Position numbers and translations under genes: made by a program. From NCBI GenBank assembly GCA_020062605.1, contig JAGUWA010000097.1, positions 1 through 9,230 on the forward strand: a DNA stretch of 9,230 nucleotides. The letters are read 5' to 3'. Each line of letters opens with the position of its first letter. Position 1 is the first letter of the stretch. Below, in pieces: positions 5,361 through 9,230 of the stretch. Origin of the DNA: Parvibaculum sp. GTDB lineage: Bacteria; Pseudomonadota; Alphaproteobacteria; Parvibaculales; Parvibaculaceae. The notes beneath the pieces were generated by a model, which saw nothing but the letters and a program-made list of their open reading frames with translations, ran no database searches and was not told the origin of the DNA.

Positions 5361-6428
5361 TCAATCCGACCTGAAACAATCCACCACCTGGGCGATCCAC
5401 GTCTTCGGATTGGCTTTCACGTCGAGCGGTGTCTTGCCATGCCGCACCACCACCATGTCGAGCTCCGGCACGACCACCGTATATTGCCCGTCATACCCGT
5501 TCGCCGAGAAGCTGCCCGGTCCTGCAAGGCCGAGCCACCAATGCGCGCCATAAGGGCCTTCCTCGACGCCCGCCTGCTGCCATGTCGGCGTGCGGGCATA
5601 GTCGACCCATCCCTCGGGCAGGATGCGTCTGCCGTCCCACACGCCGTCCCGCAGATAGAGATAGCCGAAGCGGGCGAAGTCGCGCGGTGTGCAGAAGCAG
5701 AAGGATGAGCCGATGAAGGTGCCCGCCTCATCGAATTTCGGCGCCGCGCTCGTCATGCCGATGGGATCGAACAGACGCTTGCGCATGAAGGCTTCGAAGT
5801 CCGGGCCGAAGGCGTCCGCTGCCCGCGCCGCCGCGCGGCTGACGATATTCGTGGTGCCGCTCGCATAGGACCAATGACTGCCCGGCTCGCGTTCGAGCGG
5901 AAAAGAAGCCGCGAAATGCGCCGTGTCCTTCTCGCCCTTGCCCCACAGCATCTCGATCACATCGGAGGGATGCCCCGGCACATAATCCTCGCGGAAGGCA
6001 AGGCCGCTCGACATGCGCAGCAGAAGATCGAGCGTGATCTTGCCGCGCGGATCTCCCGCCTCCTGCCATTCCGGCACATCGGCGGGCGCATGAATATCGA
6101 TCTTGCCGTCTTTGACCAGAATCCCCACCAGCGCCTGCGTGATGCTCTTTCCCTTCGACCAGGACGGACACGTGACATCGGGGCCGAAGCCCGTCCAGTA
6201 TCGCTCGTATACGAGCCGGCCATCCTTGATGACCACGGCGGCATGCGTCTCGCCGAGATCGGCTGGCGCCTCCGTGGCAAAGGCATGGTCCATCAGCGCC
6301 GCCAGCCTTTTGCTGTCGGTGCCTTCGGGCAGATCGCCTTGCGGCCACTCCGCAGTCGGCCATGCGACGCCCGCGGGCTGTGCGGGCAGGGGAGGGAGGG
6401 CCTCTTTTATCGGCAATTTTGTGAGCAC
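5361..6428 (-). CDS. SxxK serine hydrolase, 6-aminohexanoate-dimer hydrolase / beta-lactamase-like
   Basis: The 355-aa protein is of the PF00144 superfamily, distinct from the neighbouring 413-aa hydrolase. The active-site segment TCPSWSKGKSITQALVGIL holds S91-K-G-K94, aligned with the S-x-x-K-S-[FIV] motif of NylB-type hydrolases; S89-W-S-K92 also fits SxxK by register. The second motif is Y188-A-S in SHWSYASGTTN. The third region is ANGYDGQYTVVVPELDMVVV (309-328), where relatives have GxGGQ. LLLRMSSGLAF (135-145) is the usual helix. Family members cleave amides or esters; the substrate here is unknown. No signal peptide. The start is GTG at 6426-6428 with AGGGG 7 nt upstream. An ATG at 6506 would add 26 residues, but that stretch is only translated repeat C. 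The gene is divergent from the GH5 gene and first in the minus-strand cluster. Confidence 0.9.
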   Translation of the reverse strand: MLTKLPIKEALPPLPAQPAGVAWPTAEWPQGDLPEGTDSKRLAALMDHAFATEAPADLGETHAAVVIKDGRLVYERYWTGFGPDVTCPSWSKGKSITQALVGILVKDGKIDIHAPADVPEWQEAGDPRGKITLDLLLRMSSGLAFREDYVPGHPSDVIEMLWGKGEKDTAHFAASFPLEREPGSHWSYASGTTNIVSRAAARAADAFGPDFEAFMRKRLFDPIGMTSAAPKFDEAGTFIGSSFCFCTPRDFARFGYLYLRDGVWDGRRILPEGWVDYARTPTWQQAGVEEGPYGAHWWLGLAGPGSFSANGYDGQYTVVVPELDMVVVRHGKTPLDVKANPKTWIAQVVDCFRSD

Positions 6429-6435
6429 CTGAATT

Positions 6436-6440
6436 CCCCT
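6436..6440 (-). promoter_or_regulatory. Ribosome binding site that sets the GTG start of the serine hydrolase
   Basis: Minus-strand AGGGG (within AAAGGGGAATTCAG) lies 7 nt before the GTG at 6426-6428. It argues against the longer reading that begins inside the intergenic repeat. Confidence 0.7.
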
Positions 6441-6472
6441 TTCGCTTGAGTCGTGGTGAATACCGTAAGGAT

Positions 6473-6527
6473 CACCCTCCCCCTGCGGGAGGGTCGAAAT
6501 TCGCACCGCGAATTTCGGGGAGGGGTG
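6473..6527 (+). repeat. Structured intergenic repeat, copy C, between divergent genes
   Basis: The copy reads CACCCTCCCC (6473-6482), CTGC, GGGAGGGTC, an inner stem GAAATTCG/CGAATTTC (6496-6503 and 6509-6516, loop CACCG), then GGGGAGGGGTG (6517-6527). As in copy A, the 5' arm can pair with the near GGGAGGGT or with the distal GGGGAGGGGTG. The outer parts match A and B, while the inner stem is related to B. It lies in the 214-bp region between the serine hydrolase and the GH5 gene, so it may fall in one of their leaders or promoters. I see no confident promoter boxes in the remainder (6429-6472 and 6528-6630). Confidence 0.8.
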
Positions 6528-6630
6528 GCGGCATCGACCGCCGCCAATGCTGCCCGCTCACGCTCCAACATGCAATCCGCCCTGTCCCGCCGCGTCCGCG
6601 CCCGCTATCCTCGCCTGCAACAAGTATCCA

Positions 6631-6637
6631 GGGGAGG
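6631..6637 (+). promoter_or_regulatory. Ribosome binding site that sets the ATG start of the GH5 gene
   Basis: GGGGAGG lies 5 nt before the ATG at 6643-6645. It supports this start over the in-frame upstream codon at 6547, which would add 32 Cys/Pro/Ala-rich residues without family character. Confidence 0.8.
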
Positions 6638-6642
6638 ATCGA

Positions 6643-8613
6643 ATGGCTTTGCCGCGTCTCGAAATCGACGGGGAATGGTTTTTGGGAGCCGACGGCCGCA
6701 GGCGTCTCCTGCGCGGCGTCAATCTCGGCGGCGATTGCAAGGTGCCCTACACGCCGAACGGGCACACCAATATCCCGACCGATTTCGCGGACCACCGCAC
6801 CGTCTCCTTTGTCGGGCGGCCTTTTCCGCTGGCGGAGGCGGACGAGCACCTCGCGCGGCTCAAGGCCTGGGGCTTCAATTGCCTGCGCCTGCTGACGACA
6901 TGGGAAGCGGTGGAGCATGAAGGCCCCTCCCGCTACGACGAGGCCTATCTCGATTATTTCGCAGCGCTTTGCCGCAAGGCCGGCGACTACGGCATGTATG
7001 TCTTCGTGGACTTCCATCAGGACGTCTGGAGCCGCATGACCGGCGGCGACGGCGCGCCCGCATGGCTCTTCGATGCCGTGGGCCTCGACTTCACGAAGTT
7101 CCACGCCGCGGGCGCCGCCCATGTCATGCAGTACAAATACGACGCCGTGCGTGGCGGCCGCCAGGAAGAAAACTACCCGACCATGACCTGGTCGCAGAAC
7201 TACAAGTACCCTGCGAACGCGATCATGTGGACGCTCTTCTTCGCGGGCAACACCTTCTGCCCGGACTTTCTGGTGCAGGGCCGCCCGGTGCAGGATTTCC
7301 TGCAGGAACATTATCTCGGCGCCATGGAGGCCGTGGCGGGCCGCGTGAAGGATCTGCCGAACGTCATCGGCTTCGACTCGCTCAACGAACCGGGCTCGGG
7401 CTATGTCGGCCTCTCGCTCAGCTATCGTCATCTGGGCCCGAGCGAGAAAAACCCGTTCCCCGCCCGTCCGGGCCTTGCCTGGTCGCCGCTCGACGGCTTC
7501 GCCGCCGCGCGCGGCCTCGCGCGTGAAATTCCCGAAATGGGGATCGACTGGGAGGCGCGCGCCATCGTGAAGAAGCGCGACGTGCTCGTGAATGGCGATG
7601 GCATTTCGATCTGGAAGCAGGGTCATGCCTGCCCCTTCGAGCGCGCTGGCGTCTATCGCCTCGCGGGCGGCGAGATCGAGGCGCTGGACGAGGAGTTCTT
7701 CGTCTCGCGCAACGGGCGCCGTTTCGAAATGGAGAAGGACTTCATGGGTCCGTTCTTCGCGCGCGTCGCCGAGCGCGTTCGCGCGATCAACAAGGACTGG
7801 CTGCTCTTCGCCGAACTCGATCCCGGCTCTGGCCTCGGTCATGGCTTCCCGCCCGATACGCCCGAACGCACGGTGAATGCGAGCCACTGGTACGACATCG
7901 TGACGCTCTCGACCAAGCGTTTCGACTTCCCGGTCAAGATCAATCCCTATACCGGTCGCACCACGGAAGGCGCGGATGCGATCGAGGCTTCCTATGTGCG
8001 CCAGCTCGGCCGCCTCAAGGACGCGTCCAAAACGCTGAACCGCGGCACCGGCGCGCCCGCGCTGCTCGGCGAATTCGGCATTCCCTACGATCTCGACGAT
8101 GCCGCCGCCTACAAGGCCTGGGACGCGGGCGACCGCACCGAAGCGCCCTGGCAGAAACACATCATCGCGCTCGATCTCATGTACAACGCGCTCGACCAGT
8201 TGCTCATGAACTCGACGCAATGGAACTACACCGCCTCGAACCGCAACGATCAGGCAGTCGGCGACGGCTGGAACCAGGAGGACCTCTCCATCTACAGCAT
8301 CGACCAGCGCACCGATCCCTCCGACATAAACAGCGGGGGCAGGGCGCTGAAAGGCTTCGTGCGGCCCTATGCGCGCGCCGTCGCGGGCCGGCCCCTCAAG
8401 ATGAAGTTCAAGCGCGAGACGGGCGCCTTCCGTTTCGTCTACGAGGCGGAAGGCAAGGGCGAGACCGAAATCTTCGTGCCCCGGCTGCAATATCCGAACG
8501 GATACGATGTGGAAGTCGAGGGCGGCGAGGCAACGCGCGACGAGAAAAACCAGAGCCTCCTCGTCCATGCGGTCGGCTCGAACAAGGTGGCGGTCGCGAT
8601 TACGCGGCGTTGA
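6643..8613 (+). CDS. Glycoside hydrolase family 5, GH5_12-like (glucosylceramidase / steryl-glucosidase type)
   Basis: A 656-aa retaining glycosidase with a TIM barrel. LRGVNLGGDCKVP (23-35) opens the barrel. GFNCLRLLTTWEAVE (77-91) and YVFVDFHQDVWSRMTGGDGA (119-138) are GH5 strands 3 and 4. DSLNEPG (245-251) holds the acid/base Glu (E249). HWYD (415-418) is the strand-6 motif, and LLGEFGIPYD (474-483) holds the nucleophile (E477). The 228 residues between the two Glu contain a long insert (about 262-375). The C-terminal 75 residues (FRFVYEAEG to the end) form a beta-rich domain as in GH5 enzymes with PF18564. The HQDVWSRMTGGDGAPAW stretch and the insert resemble GH5_12 enzymes such as Cryptococcus EGCrP1/2, which remove glucose from glucosylceramide or steryl glucoside. 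Subfamily and substrate are inference. No signal peptide, so probably cytosolic. It overlaps the convergent IclR gene by 14 bp. Confidence 0.88.
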   Translation: MALPRLEIDGEWFLGADGRRRLLRGVNLGGDCKVPYTPNGHTNIPTDFADHRTVSFVGRPFPLAEADEHLARLKAWGFNCLRLLTTWEAVEHEGPSRYDEAYLDYFAALCRKAGDYGMYVFVDFHQDVWSRMTGGDGAPAWLFDAVGLDFTKFHAAGAAHVMQYKYDAVRGGRQEENYPTMTWSQNYKYPANAIMWTLFFAGNTFCPDFLVQGRPVQDFLQEHYLGAMEAVAGRVKDLPNVIGFDSLNEPGSGYVGLSLSYRHLGPSEKNPFPARPGLAWSPLDGFAAARGLAREIPEMGIDWEARAIVKKRDVLVNGDGISIWKQGHACPFERAGVYRLAGGEIEALDEEFFVSRNGRRFEMEKDFMGPFFARVAERVRAINKDWLLFAELDPGSGLGHGFPPDTPERTVNASHWYDIVTLSTKRFDFPVKINPYTGRTTEGADAIEASYVRQLGRLKDASKTLNRGTGAPALLGEFGIPYDLDDAAAYKAWDAGDRTEAPWQKHIIALDLMYNALDQLLMNSTQWNYTASNRNDQAVGDGWNQEDLSIYSIDQRTDPSDINSGGRALKGFVRPYARAVAGRPLKMKFKRETGAFRFVYEAEGKGETEIFVPRLQYPNGYDVEVEGGEATRDEKNQSLLVHAVGSNKVAVAITRR

Positions 8614-9230
8614 CGGACATCCGCTCATGCGCGGCGGCAATCGCCGCCGCCGCCTGACGCATCGGCGCCAGATAGCGCTTGACGGCTTCCGCCTCGTTCA
8701 TCGTCGAACCGATATAGCGCATGGTGATGCAGGCAGCGACCTTGTCGCCCTCCATGATCGGAACCGCGAGCCCCATCGACGCGTCGCCGCGCATCGGCGC
8801 CGTCGTCGCATATCCGCGCTTCCTGATCCCGGCAAGCATGGACGACACGTATTTCTCGTCGCGGGCTTGCGCGTTGATCGCGGCTTTCGAACTCTTGAGC
8901 ATGGCGAGAAGAAGGCGGCGTTCCTCATCCGGGCAGAAGGCGAGATAGGCGCGGCCGAGTGCCGAGACGAGAATGGCCAGTCGCCGGTTGAGCCAGTCGG
9001 GATCGGTGCTGAAGGGGCTCTCATGCCGTGTCGAAATCCGCACCAGCATGGCATCGCGGTCGAGCGTGGCGAGCGCCACCGGCCATTTATGTTCGGCGGT
9101 CAGCGCGGAGAGGAAGGGCCGCGCCGCCTCGACCACGAGATCGCCATGCCGGAAGCCGCTCGAAAGGCGCAGCACGCGCTCGGTGAGCGTGTAGCCTGCG
9201 GTGCGCGAGACGCGGCGCACATAGCCGCCC
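8600..9230 (-). CDS. IclR-family transcriptional regulator, lacking its N-terminus (runs off the window)
   Basis: The frame is open to the right edge. It begins GGYVRRVSRTAGYTLTERVL, the end of the winged helix-turn-helix: the wing with the G-Y-V-R-R and Y-x-L-T motifs. The rest is an IclR effector-binding domain (PF01614): PFLSALTAEHKWPVALATLD, then RRLAILVSALGRAYLAFCP (the conserved 'sA.GRA.LA' helix), a linker helix, and finally MGLAVPIMEGDKVAACITMR, the C-terminal ligand-pocket strand. A GTG near 9220 could be taken as a start, but the reading frame continues past it, so the true start is outside. The arrangement resembles regulators of aromatic or sugar-acid catabolism such as MhpR/PcaR, but the effector cannot be told. 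It ends inside the GH5 3' end on the opposite strand, and no terminator is visible between them. Confidence 0.9.
   Translation of the reverse strand, partial: GGYVRRVSRTAGYTLTERVLRLSSGFRHGDLVVEAARPFLSALTAEHKWPVALATLDRDAMLVRISTRHESPFSTDPDWLNRRLAILVSALGRAYLAFCPDEERRLLLAMLKSSKAAINAQARDEKYVSSMLAGIRKRGYATTAPMRGDASMGLAVPIMEGDKVAACITMRYIGSTMNEAEAVKRYLAPMRQAAAAIAAAHERMSVNAA

Noticed and set aside
6472..8640. A 722-codon open frame on the minus strand covering the whole GH5 gene.
   Set aside because: The plus-strand GH5 frame has clear catalytic motifs, a ribosome binding site and normal codon use. The antisense frame is rich in Arg/Val/Glu/Ala with no family motif, and starts and ends in repeat or neighbouring sequence. 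Long antisense frames are common in GC-rich genes.

Overview
The window is GC-rich, about 9.2 kb, and reads like the chromosome of an alphaproteobacterium. The evidence is the codon use, the intergenic repeats of the kind common in Rhizobiales and relatives, and the gene mix: a nitronate monooxygenase-like enzyme, family VIII-type serine hydrolases, and LysR and IclR regulators. A Parvibaculum-like genus is a guess and cannot be fixed from the sequence alone. There is no tRNA, rRNA, CRISPR array or intact insertion sequence.

Left part (1-2080): a LysR-type regulator (partial, minus strand) is divergent from a flavin-dependent nitronate monooxygenase/2-nitropropane dioxygenase-family gene that starts at a TTG. 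That gene ends in a strong intrinsic terminator with a GAAA tetraloop. Just beyond the terminator lies a scar. A short C-terminal coding remnant on the minus strand sits head-to-head with the C-terminal 60% of a TauD/TfdA dioxygenase on the plus strand. Both lack their 5' ends, as if one deletion removed the start regions of two divergent genes.

Middle (2080-2788): about 700 bp without a recognisable gene. It holds several GC hairpins, then two copies in opposite orientation of a structured CCCTCCCC-type intergenic repeat. A third copy lies at 6473-6527.

Minus-strand cluster (6428 down to 2789): an SxxK serine hydrolase (6-aminohexanoate-dimer-hydrolase/beta-lactamase-like), an unrecognised 98-aa protein, a second and different SxxK serine hydrolase (family VIII esterase-like), and an EamA/DMT transporter. 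Gaps of 86, 26 and 15 nt make co-transcription plausible, at least for the last three. The substrate is unknown.

Right part (6429-9230): divergent from the cluster is a 656-aa glycoside hydrolase family 5 protein. Its sequence resembles the GH5_12 glucosylceramidase/steryl-glucosidase group best known from fungi. Its stop codon overlaps by 14 bp the 3' end of a convergent IclR-family regulator that runs off the window. No new multi-gene defence or mobile system is visible. The points most worth following are the bacterial GH5_12-like enzyme, the double-truncation scar, the switch-like repeats and the two-hydrolase/transporter cluster.
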